Origin: Candidatus Latescibacterota bacterium | GTDB taxonomy: Bacteria; Latescibacterota; UBA2968; UBA8231 | Assembly: GCA_022819745.1 (NCBI GenBank) | Contig: JAJEGS010000011.1 | Span: 156,338-220,337, forward strand | Length of the DNA stretch: 64,000 nucleotides | Direction of reading: 5' to 3' | Part shown: piece by piece, positions 35,905 through 46,003 of the stretch | Numbering within the stretch: the stretch's first letter is position 1 | How the letters are laid out: each line of letters opens with the position of its first letter | Program-made: the position numbers and the translations under genes | Notes under the pieces: generated by a model | What the model was told of the DNA's origin: nothing | What the model saw: only the letters and a program-made list of their open reading frames with translations | Databases searched by the model: none

Positions 35905-36294
35905 ATGTGGCCGCTAAAGACCGAAAACGCACCAGCGCTGACGCGAGCAGATAAAATCTTCGCCCTCGTCGTGGGCTTGAGTGCGATCGGGCTGATACTC
36001 TACGGCCGCTATACAGCCGAAGCCGGCGGCGTGCTCATCGTCGAGTTGGCCGAAACCGCGCCCGCTACGCATGATCTCTCCAACTACGGGGTCTTGCCGG
36101 TTGTAGGACCTTTGGGCGTGAGCCAGATCGAGATTGGCCCCAAGGGTGCGCGCGTGCTTTCTGCGCCCTGCGTCCACAAAATTTGTATGCGGCGAGGCTG
36201 GATGCAGCGGGCAGGCGATGTGGCCGCGTGCGTGCCCAATGGTCTAGTGCTGAGGATCGCTGGGGCCGCGCCCATAGACGCGATGATTCGCTGA
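35905..36294 (+). CDS. NusG domain II-containing protein
   Basis: 129 residues. An N-terminal transmembrane helix (about 17-35) anchors an external NusG_II domain (DUF1312) with the family's cysteine pattern, APCVHKICMRRG then VAACVPNGLVLRI. Proteins of this type are usually encoded next to Gx transporters (heptaprenyl diphosphate synthase component I-like) and flavin or quinone-related genes; the role is unknown. The stop and the ATG of the next gene overlap (TGATG), so the pair is translationally coupled. Confidence 0.88.
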   Translation: MWPLKTENAPALTRADKIFALVVGLSAIGLILYGRYTAEAGGVLIVELAETAPATHDLSNYGVLPVVGPLGVSQIEIGPKGARVLSAPCVHKICMRRGWMQRAGDVAACVPNGLVLRIAGAAPIDAMIR

Positions 36295-36821
36295 TGTTTG
36301 TGCGCCCTAGAGACGTGGCCCGTTTGGGGCTTATGGCCAGTGCGGCAATTGTGCTCTTTGCCTTTGAATCGCTGGTGCCCAAACCGTTGCCCTGGATGAA
36401 GCTGGGACTCGGCAATTTGCCGGTTTTGGTCGCGCTAGTGAGCTTTGGCGGCGGTCCAGCATTGGCCGTTAGTGCCATCAAGCTGGTAGTCGGCGGCTTG
36501 CTCAGCGGGGGATTTGCCGGTCCGGCCTTTGTCATTGGCGGCGGGGCTGGCTTCGCGAGCTGGTTGGTCATGGTTGCGGTGCGCCGCATGGGAGGCCTTT
36601 TCAGCGTCGTGGGTCTGAGCATCTGGGGCGCGTTGGCGCACCAGCTAATCCAGCTCGTTCTCGCCGCTGGCTATATCGGCCACAGCGGTCTATTCGCGCT
36701 TTTGCCGCTGGCCTTGTTCAGCGCCTTGGTGAGCGGAGGGGCGATCGGCCTGTTGGCTTGGTGGACCTTGGAACAATTGGCGAAAATAGGCTGGTTGGAC
36801 CAAGATCATATAAATGTATAG
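36294..36821 (+). CDS. Gx transporter family membrane protein
   Basis: 175 residues, strongly hydrophobic with about five transmembrane segments and the motif LPWMKLGLGNLPVLVAL (about 26-42) typical of the Hpre_diP_synt_I/Gx family. The family is related to ECF-type substrate-binding membrane proteins and was once called heptaprenyl diphosphate synthase component I. Its substrate is unknown. It pairs with the NusG-II gene upstream, as in many Firmicutes and spirochaetes. Confidence 0.88.
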   Translation: MFVRPRDVARLGLMASAAIVLFAFESLVPKPLPWMKLGLGNLPVLVALVSFGGGPALAVSAIKLVVGGLLSGGFAGPAFVIGGGAGFASWLVMVAVRRMGGLFSVVGLSIWGALAHQLIQLVLAAGYIGHSGLFALLPLALFSALVSGGAIGLLAWWTLEQLAKIGWLDQDHINV

Positions 36822-36837
36822 ACTTTAGATCATTTCA

Positions 36838-38796
36838 ATGGACTTGCCCCAAAAGCCTACCTTGCAAACCGAGCCGGTCTTCAGCGCCAAAGCGCTGGTG
36901 GCGGGCACCCTAGGGTCGCTGTGCATCGCCGTGGGAGCGCCGTACGGCAACATGGTCATCCGCGGCTCCTACATGTCGATTGATTTCAGCGCCGCAGGCG
37001 CCCTGTTCCTCTTCTTCGTGCTGACGGGCTTGTTCAATACCTTGCTGACGCGCTTTGCCGCTCCTGTGGCTCTTGGACGCTGCGAGCTCATCGTCGCGTA
37101 CATTATGATGCTCACGGCCTCGGCCATCCCGACGATGGGCCTCAGTGAGTACTGGCTGACGATCATCACCGGTGCCCAGTACTACGCCACCCCGGAAAAC
37201 GAGTGGGCCTTGCTCATCCTGCCGCACCTTCCCGAGTGGATCGCACCGCAGGATCCCGAGGCGATCAAGTGGTTTTACGAAGGAGCACCGCGCACCACTG
37301 GGGTCCCTTGGGCCGCTTGGAGCGGCCCACTGTGCTATTGGGCCATTCTCATTGTAGCCCTGTACTTGGTGATGATCTCGTCTATGGTCATTATGCGCCG
37401 CCAGTGGGTAGAGCGGGAGCGGCTAGTTTATCCGCTGGTGCAAGTGCCCTTGGCCATGGTGCAGAGCGGAGGCCGCGGAGAAGCCCTAGGCCCTTTCTTC
37501 AAAAATCCAATCATGTGGGTCGGCTTTGCCCTGCCCGTACTCGTCAGTAGCCTCAACGCCCTACACGCGTATTTCAACTTCATCCCCGCCATCCAGCTCG
37601 TCTCCTCGGTTCCGATCCTGCGCAACACCGTCAGCCTAATTTTCCGCCTGAGCTTTCCCATGATCGGGTTCGCCTATCTAATCAACCTCGACATCGCCTT
37701 CAGCCTGTGGTTTTTCAACACCATCGCCAAGTTGATCCGAGGAGGACTGGGAGTTTTAGGGGTTGGCAGCACTGAAAAACTGGGCATCTACGGCGCTCCT
37801 AGCGAGCCAATTCTCGCCCATCAGGGACAGGGCGCGATGATCGTCTTAGTGCTTTTCGGCCTGTGGGTCGGCCGCGAGCACCTGCGCGACGTGCTGCGCA
37901 AGGCATTCCGAGGCGACGACCGCATCGACGACCGCGGTGAGATGCTCTCCTATCGGGCGGCGGTCTTAACTTGGCTCTCCGGCGTCGCAGTAATGACCAT
38001 CTGGCTGTGGCAGTCTGGCTTGCCGCTGTGGGCGGCCTTTTTGACCCTGATGCTGGCCATCCTTATCTTCGTCGGCTTAACTCGAGTGGTAGTAGAAGGA
38101 GGCGTGGCCGCGGCGGTCGGGCCGATGATTTCTTCATCGGCCTTGGTCTCGGCCGTAGGCTCCTCGGCAATCGGACCGGCGGGCATGGTAGGCCTCGCAT
38201 ACACATTCGTGTGGGCGGCGGATATTCGCACCTTTGTCATGGCCTCCTGCGCGCACGGCCTCAAGTTGGGCGAGGGACTAGGGTCGCGGCTGCGCCCGCT
38301 TTTTTGGTACATGCTGCTGGCGATTGTCGTCAGCATCGTCGGCTCGGTCGCAGCGATTTTGTACCTCGCCTACGAATACGGCGGCATCAACCTCAACGCG
38401 TGGTTTTTTGGAGGTGGAACTCGTGCCCCTTTTGATTATATTACCACCAAGTTAAGCGCACCCACCGAGCCGAATATCGATGGCTGGATTCACACTTTTG
38501 TCGGCGGGGGCATCATGGCCCTGCTCATGTGGGCGCGCCAGCGGCTCTTGTGGTGGCCTCTGCATCCCATCGGCTACCCGATTGGTGCCATATGGCTGAT
38601 GGACCAGTTGTGGTTTAGCATTGCCATCGCTTGGCTCTTAAAGTTGTTGGCGATGAAATACGGCGGTCCTGGTCTTTTTCGCCGGGCGCGTCCTTTCTTT
38701 TTCGGCCTAATCATAGGCCAGTTTTTCATCGCGGGGCTCTGGTTGATTATCGACTTTTTTACGGGCATGACCGACAATGTGGTCTTCTGGATCTGA
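36838..38796 (+). CDS. DUF6785/DUF6784-like large membrane protein (OPT-like)
   Basis: 652 residues with about 14 predicted transmembrane helices. The family is recognisable by the paired N-terminal GSLCIAVGAPYGNMVIRGS and C-terminal LLWWPLHPIGYPIGAIW, a signature I associate with DUF6785 (N) and DUF6784 (C), proteins resembling oligopeptide transporters and expanded in Latescibacterota, Planctomycetes and Armatimonadetes. No transport substrate is known. It starts 16 bases after the Gx transporter stop and is followed 14 bases later by the M28/FtsX fusion gene, with a second, more distant OPT-like protein next, implying joint function. Confidence 0.8.
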   Translation: MDLPQKPTLQTEPVFSAKALVAGTLGSLCIAVGAPYGNMVIRGSYMSIDFSAAGALFLFFVLTGLFNTLLTRFAAPVALGRCELIVAYIMMLTASAIPTMGLSEYWLTIITGAQYYATPENEWALLILPHLPEWIAPQDPEAIKWFYEGAPRTTGVPWAAWSGPLCYWAILIVALYLVMISSMVIMRRQWVERERLVYPLVQVPLAMVQSGGRGEALGPFFKNPIMWVGFALPVLVSSLNALHAYFNFIPAIQLVSSVPILRNTVSLIFRLSFPMIGFAYLINLDIAFSLWFFNTIAKLIRGGLGVLGVGSTEKLGIYGAPSEPILAHQGQGAMIVLVLFGLWVGREHLRDVLRKAFRGDDRIDDRGEMLSYRAAVLTWLSGVAVMTIWLWQSGLPLWAAFLTLMLAILIFVGLTRVVVEGGVAAAVGPMISSSALVSAVGSSAIGPAGMVGLAYTFVWAADIRTFVMASCAHGLKLGEGLGSRLRPLFWYMLLAIVVSIVGSVAAILYLAYEYGGINLNAWFFGGGTRAPFDYITTKLSAPTEPNIDGWIHTFVGGGIMALLMWARQRLLWWPLHPIGYPIGAIWLMDQLWFSIAIAWLLKLLAMKYGGPGLFRRARPFFFGLIIGQFFIAGLWLIIDFFTGMTDNVVFWI

Positions 38797-38810
38797 GAAA
38801 GGCACTAACT

Positions 38811-41800
38811 ATGCCTAAGTTCGCGATGCGATGGATAGCCTTCGGCTGGATTTTGGTCGGCGTAGCACCGGCTTGGACCGAAGTCGATTTTGCCGAGTTG
38901 GCGCGCACGGCCCCGGTCGAGCGCGTGCAGCAAACAATGGACACCTTTGCCGGCTTGGGGTCTAGAGTCGCCGGTTATCGAGGTGCCGACCGAGCGGCCC
39001 AGATCGTGCAGGAGCGCTTCCGTGCCATCGGCCTCGACGACGTCACAGTACACGAATACGATGTCTCTATTCCGGTCGATAAGGGCGGATTTCTGCAAGT
39101 TGTTGGCAGCGACGAGCAAGTGCCAATCCACGGCTTGTGGCCCAACCTCGTCAAAACCTCGACGCTGCCCGAAGACGGGGTGACCAAGCGCTTGATCGAC
39201 GCGGGCGCGGGTGAGTACACAGACATGGACGGCAAGCAAGTCGAAGGGTCCGTGGCCCTGATGGACTTCAATTCGGGCGATGCCTGGCTCAATGCCGCCT
39301 ACCTCGGGGCGCAAGCTATCATCTTTATCGAGCCGGACTCCACCGTGTACTTGGAGGGCGAAAAGAAGTTCCTCACCATGCCGCTCGACCTGCCGAGGTT
39401 TTGGGTCAATCGCCAAGTCGGTCAGCGCTTGCGCCGCCAATTGGCGACTGAGGGCGAGCAGATGCTCCACCTACAGTACCGCATGGATTGGGAGCGGCGT
39501 CCCGCTTGGAATATCCTCGGCACGATCCCCGGATACGATCCCTTGCTAAAAGAGGACGTGATCGTGCTGGAAGCGTACTACGACGCCATGTCAGTCGTGC
39601 CGGCCCTCGCCCCAGGTGCCGAGCAAGCCTCCGGCATTACTGCGCTGTTGGAACTGGCGCGCTACTTCCGCGAAAATCCACCGGCGCGCACGGTCGTATT
39701 TCTCGCCACTTCGGCCCACCACTTGGGCTTGCGCGGGATTGATGATTTCATCCAACGCTATTTGCGCAAAGAGGATCCCTTTATCGAGCACATGCTGGTG
39801 AGGCGGGTCGTCGATGCTGCACTCGCGCAGAACATGATCGCCCAAGACGGCATCCACTACGCCATCGGCGAGGAGGAGTTCACCAGTAAGGAAGCCCTCG
39901 TGCGGGGCGTTGCCGAAGGGCGCACCGACTTGGTCACGCGCGTTGCCGACGCTGCCCTTGCCGAAGGGCTACTGAGCCAAGAAGGAGGCGCATTACACCT
40001 CGCCGACGAGCAATTCGAAGATCGCCGCGAACTGGTTGACGAATTGCGCTCGGACGACGACTTGCGCCTCGCGCTCTACAAAACTTGGGTCGATCCCAAA
40101 GTCGATTCGCTCGCGGTCAAGCTCTTTATCAGCCTCGACCTTTCGTCGCAAACCGACGAACTCGGAGTGTGGAATAGCAATACTAGCTTTTACTACAAGC
40201 GTTACTTCGCGCCCTTCGGCAAGAACTTCATGGGGTATGCGCGCAAGATCAGCCGCGAGTTGGATTATCAGCAGCGCGACGTGCTAGTCAATGGTATCAG
40301 CCCCGAAGGCGGGATGAGTTGGCAGACTTTTGTACCAGGCGAAATATCGGTCAACAGCGAATTGGTATTGGCAACTGGTACGCCGGCATTGGCCTTTGTC
40401 ACTGTCAACGACGCGCGCTTCCTCGTCGATACGCCCTTAGACCGGGCTGAGCACGTCAACTACGCCAATCTCGCCAAACAGATCCGGGTGCTCTCCGGCA
40501 TGTTCGAGATGGCCTTTGCAGACCCAGAGCTGTTCCCGGACTTCAAGATGCGCTTGCGCGACACGCTGCGCTCGCTGCGCGGCCGGACCATGGTCTTTCC
40601 ACGCCGCAGCATCATCCCCGACTTGCCGCGTGCAGACGCCGTAGCCGTGGTGCGCAACGGCAAGAAAAAGTCGTATAAAGGCGTGCGCGGCGAGTACTAC
40701 GAAGTCGTTGATGACAAGGGGGCCTTCTACGTAAATCGGGTGCGGGTCAACAACGTGCAGATCGAGGGCTACTACATGGACCCGATCACCGGCCGCATCA
40801 CTTACGCCCCCGACCGCGGCGTGCAAGGCGACGAAACCTACCCCATGCGGGTCGCCATGGATTGGCGCGACAAGCAGTGGATGGTCATCCTCTTCCCCTG
40901 CGTGCCCTACAACTTCTTCGACATCGTCGATCCGCGCTATTTGACCAAACTATCCAATGTGCAGGTCTTCGACGAAACGAACGGCCCTCCTGTGGAGTAC
41001 GGTTATACCATCGGCGAAGGCCCCTCGGCCCAAAACGAGCCGGTCGGGGTGCTCTTCGCACGGCCCGGTTCGCACATCAAGATGGGATTCGGTGCTGGCC
41101 TGCTGGGATTCCGCTCGCTCCTGCTCAACGCCACCAGCGTAACCGACAAGGAAAAGGCCGAGGGCGAGGGCTTTGAGATTCGCCCCGGTACTTCCTTTGC
41201 CCGCACGACCTTCCAAGCCGCCCAAGACATGTGGAATCTCGACGAGTCGCGAATGCGCGAGCTGCGGAGCTTTGCCATTGAAAACCAGCGCCTCAACGAC
41301 CTCCACTATCGCGCCGAAGCTGAGCTAGCCCAAGCCTCTGAGGCTGAGACCGAGCAGCGCTGGGGCGATTTCGTGCGCCACACGCGCGCGGCCTTTGGGC
41401 TGGAGTCGCGCGCCTACCCAGACGTCAAATCTACCCAAAACGACGTCATTCAGGGCATTATCTTCTTTATGGCCCTCGTCATTCCCTGCGCCTTTTTCAC
41501 CGAGCGGCTCATTTTTACGGCCGCCACGATCCGCAATCAAATCATCGGATTCGCCGGGGTTTTTCTGGCGATCTGGATCGTGTTGTGGCTGGTGCATCCG
41601 GCCTTTCAGCTATCCAATCCCTTCGTCATCCTGCTCGCTTTCATCATCATCGCGCTGGCAGTGCTGGTGATGTCGATCATTTCCGGCCGCTTTAACGAGC
41701 AGATGAAGAAGCTGCGCACCGAAGTAGCCGTGATCCACGACACGGACGTCAGCCGCTCCTCGGCCTCGCTGACGGCCTTCCAGCTCGGGATTTCCAACAT

Positions 41801-43562
41801 GAAGCGGCGCAAGACGCGCACGGTGCTCACTTTCACCACGCTCTTGCTGCTGACCTTTACGGTGCTTTCTTTCACCTCCATCCGCACGGGCTTGCGGTTC
41901 AACCAAATCAGCCGTGACAACGAGGGGCTCTACGAGGGCATCCTCATCCGCAGCAAGGCGTGGAATCCAATGGAGGATTCAGTCCTCGAATACGCCCGCA
42001 GCAATTTCGGCGATCGGGCCGCAGTCGCGCCGCGCAGTTGGTACAGCAATAAGGCCAAAGCGCACATTAAAATAAAGCATGGAGACAAAGCCCATAACGC
42101 GCTCGGCGTCCTAGGTTTAGCACCTGAAGAGACTCAAGTCACTCGGCTCAGCCAAGCCCTAGTCGCCGGACGCTGGTTTGAACCGGGTGAGGACAAGGCC
42201 TGCATCCTGCCCATCGACATGATCAAGGAAGCCCATCTCGATGTCGATTTGGCCGACGTTGGTCAAGCGCAAGTCAGGGTCTTCGGCGACTTATTCACGG
42301 TGGTGGGCGTCATCGACTCCAAGCGCATGAAGGACCTCAAAGACCTCGACGACGAGATCCTGACGCCAGCCGACTTCGCCGTCACCGGCGGTCAGGCAGT
42401 GCAGGAAATAGCCGAGGAAGAACAGCGCGAGAAACAAGGTCTGGAAGACGCCAAGGTCGTCATCAAACCCTTCGTCCACATAGAGCCAGCCAACACCCTG
42501 ATTATTCCCTACCACACGTTGCGCAACGTCGGCAGTGGCAACCCACTACAGTCGGTAGCCGTGCGCTTCCCCGAGGGCAGCGATGTGCGTGGCGAGGTCG
42601 AGGAGTTCCTCTCGCGCCTCGCGGTGACGCTGTTTGCCGGAGTCAAGGAGGCCGGCGATGAATACATCAAGGTGTCGATCTATTCATCGCTGGGCATGAC
42701 CTCCTTTTCCGGGATGAGCAACTTGTTCATCCCCATGCTGATCGCCTCTCTTATTGTGCTTAACACCATGATGGGCAGCGTGTACGAGCGCTTCCGCGAA
42801 ATCGGCATCTACTCTTCGGTAGGCCTAGCCCCCGGCCACATCTCTTGGCTTTTTATCGCCGAGAGTTGCGTCTATTCGGTGCTGGGCGTGGTCGCCGGTT
42901 ATCTCAGCGGCCAAGTGATTGCCAAAGTGCTGATCGAATTCGAGCTTTTGGGCGGCTTCACGCTCAACTATTCCTCGGTGGCCGCGGTGCTCTCCTGTAT
43001 GCTAGTGATGGCCGTGGTTATGCTCTCGACGATTTATCCGGCACGCAAGGCTTCGCAAATGGCCGTGCCGGACGTGACCCGCAAGTGGAAGCTGCCGCCG
43101 CCCGACGGCGACCAGTGGGATTTTGAGTTCCCCTTTACAGTCAGCGGTCACGAGGTCTTGGGCTTGAGCGTATTCCTCATCGGCTACTTCGACTCCTACA
43201 GCGAAGAGTCCATCGGCACCTTCTATACCGACGGTGCTCAGCTAAGCCGCGAAGAAACGCCCAACGGCGAAGGATACATTATCGACATGAATATCTGGCT
43301 GGCTCCGTTCGACTTGGGCGTCAGCCAACACGTCACCGTGCGGGCCATGCCAGAGGCCGAGCACAACATTTACGCGATCAGCCTGCAAATCAAGCGACTC
43401 AGCGGCGAGGATGCCTCGTGGCGGAGGGTCAACCAGCGCTTTATGAACGTCATCCGCAAACAGTTCCTCATCTGGCGCACGGTAGATGCCGAGGCCAAAG
43501 AAGGCTACCGCCAACAGGGCGTGGAAATTCTACAAGGGCTGCGCAGCGAAGTGTCGGCGTAA
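38811..43562 (+). CDS. Giant M28-peptidase-like/FtsX-permease-like fusion protein
   Basis: 1583 residues. A signal peptide (to about 23) leads into an M28-like domain (about 30-330) with TFAGLGSRVAGYRGADRA and the peptidase core. The usual zinc ligands look replaced: HxD reads Y-Y-D258, the ADNASG site reads AEQASG and the EE region reads TSAHHLGLRG. A long periplasmic region follows, then three helices (about 880-965), an FtsX-type N-terminal segment (ISNMKRRKTRTVLTFTTLLLLT, about 995-1020), a periplasmic MacB-like domain and a three-helix FtsX block (about 1303-1420), plus a 160-residue tail. No LolD/MacB-type ATPase gene is adjacent. ATG 38811 has AAAGG upstream. Reading it as a peptidase-scaffold joined to an orphan permease is inference. 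Confidence 0.8.
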   Translation: MPKFAMRWIAFGWILVGVAPAWTEVDFAELARTAPVERVQQTMDTFAGLGSRVAGYRGADRAAQIVQERFRAIGLDDVTVHEYDVSIPVDKGGFLQVVGSDEQVPIHGLWPNLVKTSTLPEDGVTKRLIDAGAGEYTDMDGKQVEGSVALMDFNSGDAWLNAAYLGAQAIIFIEPDSTVYLEGEKKFLTMPLDLPRFWVNRQVGQRLRRQLATEGEQMLHLQYRMDWERRPAWNILGTIPGYDPLLKEDVIVLEAYYDAMSVVPALAPGAEQASGITALLELARYFRENPPARTVVFLATSAHHLGLRGIDDFIQRYLRKEDPFIEHMLVRRVVDAALAQNMIAQDGIHYAIGEEEFTSKEALVRGVAEGRTDLVTRVADAALAEGLLSQEGGALHLADEQFEDRRELVDELRSDDDLRLALYKTWVDPKVDSLAVKLFISLDLSSQTDELGVWNSNTSFYYKRYFAPFGKNFMGYARKISRELDYQQRDVLVNGISPEGGMSWQTFVPGEISVNSELVLATGTPALAFVTVNDARFLVDTPLDRAEHVNYANLAKQIRVLSGMFEMAFADPELFPDFKMRLRDTLRSLRGRTMVFPRRSIIPDLPRADAVAVVRNGKKKSYKGVRGEYYEVVDDKGAFYVNRVRVNNVQIEGYYMDPITGRITYAPDRGVQGDETYPMRVAMDWRDKQWMVILFPCVPYNFFDIVDPRYLTKLSNVQVFDETNGPPVEYGYTIGEGPSAQNEPVGVLFARPGSHIKMGFGAGLLGFRSLLLNATSVTDKEKAEGEGFEIRPGTSFARTTFQAAQDMWNLDESRMRELRSFAIENQRLNDLHYRAEAELAQASEAETEQRWGDFVRHTRAAFGLESRAYPDVKSTQNDVIQGIIFFMALVIPCAFFTERLIFTAATIRNQIIGFAGVFLAIWIVLWLVHPAFQLSNPFVILLAFIIIALAVLVMSIISGRFNEQMKKLRTEVAVIHDTDVSRSSASLTAFQLGISNMKRRKTRTVLTFTTLLLLTFTVLSFTSIRTGLRFNQISRDNEGLYEGILIRSKAWNPMEDSVLEYARSNFGDRAAVAPRSWYSNKAKAHIKIKHGDKAHNALGVLGLAPEETQVTRLSQALVAGRWFEPGEDKACILPIDMIKEAHLDVDLADVGQAQVRVFGDLFTVVGVIDSKRMKDLKDLDDEILTPADFAVTGGQAVQEIAEEEQREKQGLEDAKVVIKPFVHIEPANTLIIPYHTLRNVGSGNPLQSVAVRFPEGSDVRGEVEEFLSRLAVTLFAGVKEAGDEYIKVSIYSSLGMTSFSGMSNLFIPMLIASLIVLNTMMGSVYERFREIGIYSSVGLAPGHISWLFIAESCVYSVLGVVAGYLSGQVIAKVLIEFELLGGFTLNYSSVAAVLSCMLVMAVVMLSTIYPARKASQMAVPDVTRKWKLPPPDGDQWDFEFPFTVSGHEVLGLSVFLIGYFDSYSEESIGTFYTDGAQLSREETPNGEGYIIDMNIWLAPFDLGVSQHVTVRAMPEAEHNIYAISLQIKRLSGEDASWRRVNQRFMNVIRKQFLIWRTVDAEAKEGYRQQGVEILQGLRSEVSA

Positions 43563-43575
43563 GGGAGGATAGCGA

Positions 43576-46002
43576 GTGCTCGGAAGCAAAAACAGAAACC
43601 CGAACCAAGAGATCGAAGAATATAGGGACCTAATGCAGGTCCCGGACCGCTTCGAGAACGGCTTTACGATCAAGGCCATCCTCGGCGTGCTCTTCGTCGC
43701 CTTCATCATGGTGCCGGGCAACATGTACTTGAGCCTGATGATCGGCGGCTCTTTGGGAGCGGCGGCCGAGTGGGTGACCATCATCCTCTTCGCCGAAATC
43801 ACCAAGCGTTCCTTCTCCTCCCTCCGGCGCCAAGAAGTCTATGTGCTGTTCTACGTGGCCGGCTCGCTGATTGCCGCTGAGACTGGTGCCTTTGAAGGCT
43901 TGCTCTACAACCAGTACTTAGTGCAATCGCCAGCGGCCAAGCAGTTTGGTATCGCCAAGCTGATCCCCGGCTGGGTGGCACCGCAGCCCGACTCGTCCGC
44001 CATCATCGAACGGACCTTCCTGCACTCAGATTGGGCGATGCCGATCGTACTCCTAGTCTTGGGGATGATCATTTGGCGCATCAACTGGTTCACCATGTCG
44101 TACGCGCTCTTCCGGCTCACCTCCGACTATGAGCGCCTGCCCTTTCCCTTCGCGCCCGTAAACGCCCAAGGGGCTACGGCGCTGGCCGAGACCACCCAAG
44201 GACTTGAGACGTGGCGCTGGCGGGTATTCTCGGCGGGGGCGATGATCGGCTTGGTCTTTGGCACAATCTACGTGGCCTTGCCGGCGATTACTGGTGCGCT
44301 GTTGACTGAGCCGATCCAACTCATACCTATTCCCTTTGTCGATTTCACCCAAGTCACTGGCAACTTTATCCCGGCTACTCCGCTGGGATTTACCGCGCAC
44401 TTGGGACCGATCTTTACCGGGTTGGTGGTGCCGTTCTGGGGAGTGATCGGCACCTTTATCGGCGTACTCGTCGCCTCCATTGCCAACCCACTGCTCTACA
44501 CCTGGACGCCTTCGTGGCGCGAGGAGCCGTACCTGAACTTGTGGCAGCAAGGCATGGGCACGATCGAGACTTACTTCGTCAACTACGTCGATTTCTGGAT
44601 GAGTTTCGGCCTCGGCACTACCTTCGCCATCGCCGCCATCGGCATCTACCAGATAGTTCAGAGCGTGCGCAAGACTAGGGCTAACAACGGCAACGGGAAT
44701 GATAGCAGTCCCAAGAGCGGCTTCGCTACCCCCGCCGGCCGAGGCGATTTCCCGATCTGGGTGGCGTTGGCACTATACACCTTGGCCACGGCCGGCCTGA
44801 TCGGCATCGCCGCTTGGCTGCTGCCGGGCATTGCCCAATTTATATGGTTCTTCCTCTTCTTTGGTTTCGTATTCACGCCCTTTCAGTCGTTTGTCAACGC
44901 TCGCCTAGTCGGGATGGTAGGACAGACGGTGGACGTTCCCTTTGTGCGCGAGGCCACGATTATTCTCTCTGGGTATCGCGGTGTTGACATCTGGTTCATT
45001 CCGTTTCCCTTGGGCAACTACGGTGCCCAGACCCAGAAATTCCGCGAAATCGAATTGACCGGCACCCAGTTTACCAGCATCATCCGCGCCGAGATTTTCA
45101 TGGTACCCATCGTGCTCTTTACCAGTTTTCTCTACGGCTCCTATATCTGGAAACTGGCACCGATCCCGTCGGCTTCCTACCCCTATGCCCAACTCATGTG
45201 GCGTCTGCGCGCCTACCAGCAATGTCTTTTTATCACCGGCACCATGCGCAGCGAACTGGCCATAGACAACGATCAGGCGGGATGGACTCCAGCTAACCTG
45301 ATCGAAAACGAATGGTGGTACTGGCGAGTGCGGCTAGTGGATCAGGAATGGCTAGACTCCAACGGCAAGCGCGGTCAAGTCGGCCCGTGGATGCCGACCC
45401 AAGTTTTCTACTCGTACTTCGATCAGGGGGCACCCGACATTGTCGCCGAGCGCTATCTGCGCGATGAGCAGCTAGCCGAAGAGGAAGTTGTCGAGGGCCT
45501 GCCGGCGATTGCGCCACTGGGGCCAGCGATGGACACCGTCATTCGCGAACCCCGCCCAACCCTCGAAGTGAAGGTCGAACGAGCCGTGCCAGCGGGGTGG
45601 TCTTTCTACTTTGAGGTCGATACCGATCCGCTCTTTACCAGCTCTTGGATCCAGCGCTCCACCGATGTGCCTTGGCTCTTTAGGGCGCTGAAGGAGGAGG
45701 TCATCGCCTTTGGTGCTGTCTTCGGGGTGGTGAGCTTCATTCTGCTCTCCATACTCGGGCTGCCGATCCTGCTGATCTTTGGCTTCGTGCGCTCGCTGAC
45801 GATTCTGCCGCACTTGGTCGTCACCGAGATCATCGGCGCGCTCTTGGCCCGCTACTACTTTTGGAACAAGTACGGGCGGCAAGAATGGCGGCAGTTTGCC
45901 CCGGTTCTGGCGGTGGGCTTCGCCTGCGGCATGGCGTTGATGGGGATGGCGTCGGTGGGGATCGCCCTAATCCAGAAATCGGTCTCCGTGCTGATCTTCT
46001 AG
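43576..46002 (+). CDS. OPT-like large membrane transporter
   Basis: 808 residues with about 15 hydrophobic segments. VPGNMYLSLMIGGSLGAAAEWVTIILFAEI (about 36-65) and the PFQSFVNARLVGMVGQ block (about 435-450) are reminiscent of oligopeptide transporter (OPT)-type proteins; a large non-membrane segment (about 560-700) interrupts the last helices. GTG 43576 is supported by GGGAGG seven bases upstream. It follows the M28/FtsX gene by 13 bases. Substrate unknown; peptide or metal-chelate uptake is the family's theme. Confidence 0.75.
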   Translation: MLGSKNRNPNQEIEEYRDLMQVPDRFENGFTIKAILGVLFVAFIMVPGNMYLSLMIGGSLGAAAEWVTIILFAEITKRSFSSLRRQEVYVLFYVAGSLIAAETGAFEGLLYNQYLVQSPAAKQFGIAKLIPGWVAPQPDSSAIIERTFLHSDWAMPIVLLVLGMIIWRINWFTMSYALFRLTSDYERLPFPFAPVNAQGATALAETTQGLETWRWRVFSAGAMIGLVFGTIYVALPAITGALLTEPIQLIPIPFVDFTQVTGNFIPATPLGFTAHLGPIFTGLVVPFWGVIGTFIGVLVASIANPLLYTWTPSWREEPYLNLWQQGMGTIETYFVNYVDFWMSFGLGTTFAIAAIGIYQIVQSVRKTRANNGNGNDSSPKSGFATPAGRGDFPIWVALALYTLATAGLIGIAAWLLPGIAQFIWFFLFFGFVFTPFQSFVNARLVGMVGQTVDVPFVREATIILSGYRGVDIWFIPFPLGNYGAQTQKFREIELTGTQFTSIIRAEIFMVPIVLFTSFLYGSYIWKLAPIPSASYPYAQLMWRLRAYQQCLFITGTMRSELAIDNDQAGWTPANLIENEWWYWRVRLVDQEWLDSNGKRGQVGPWMPTQVFYSYFDQGAPDIVAERYLRDEQLAEEEVVEGLPAIAPLGPAMDTVIREPRPTLEVKVERAVPAGWSFYFEVDTDPLFTSSWIQRSTDVPWLFRALKEEVIAFGAVFGVVSFILLSILGLPILLIFGFVRSLTILPHLVVTEIIGALLARYYFWNKYGRQEWRQFAPVLAVGFACGMALMGMASVGIALIQKSVSVLIF

Positions 46003-46003
46003 C

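Noticed and set aside
38631..38810. Sixty-residue N-terminal extension of the M28/FtsX protein
   Set aside because: It would overlap the end of the DUF6785-like gene, and ATG 38811 has a ribosome-binding site and starts a signal peptide.
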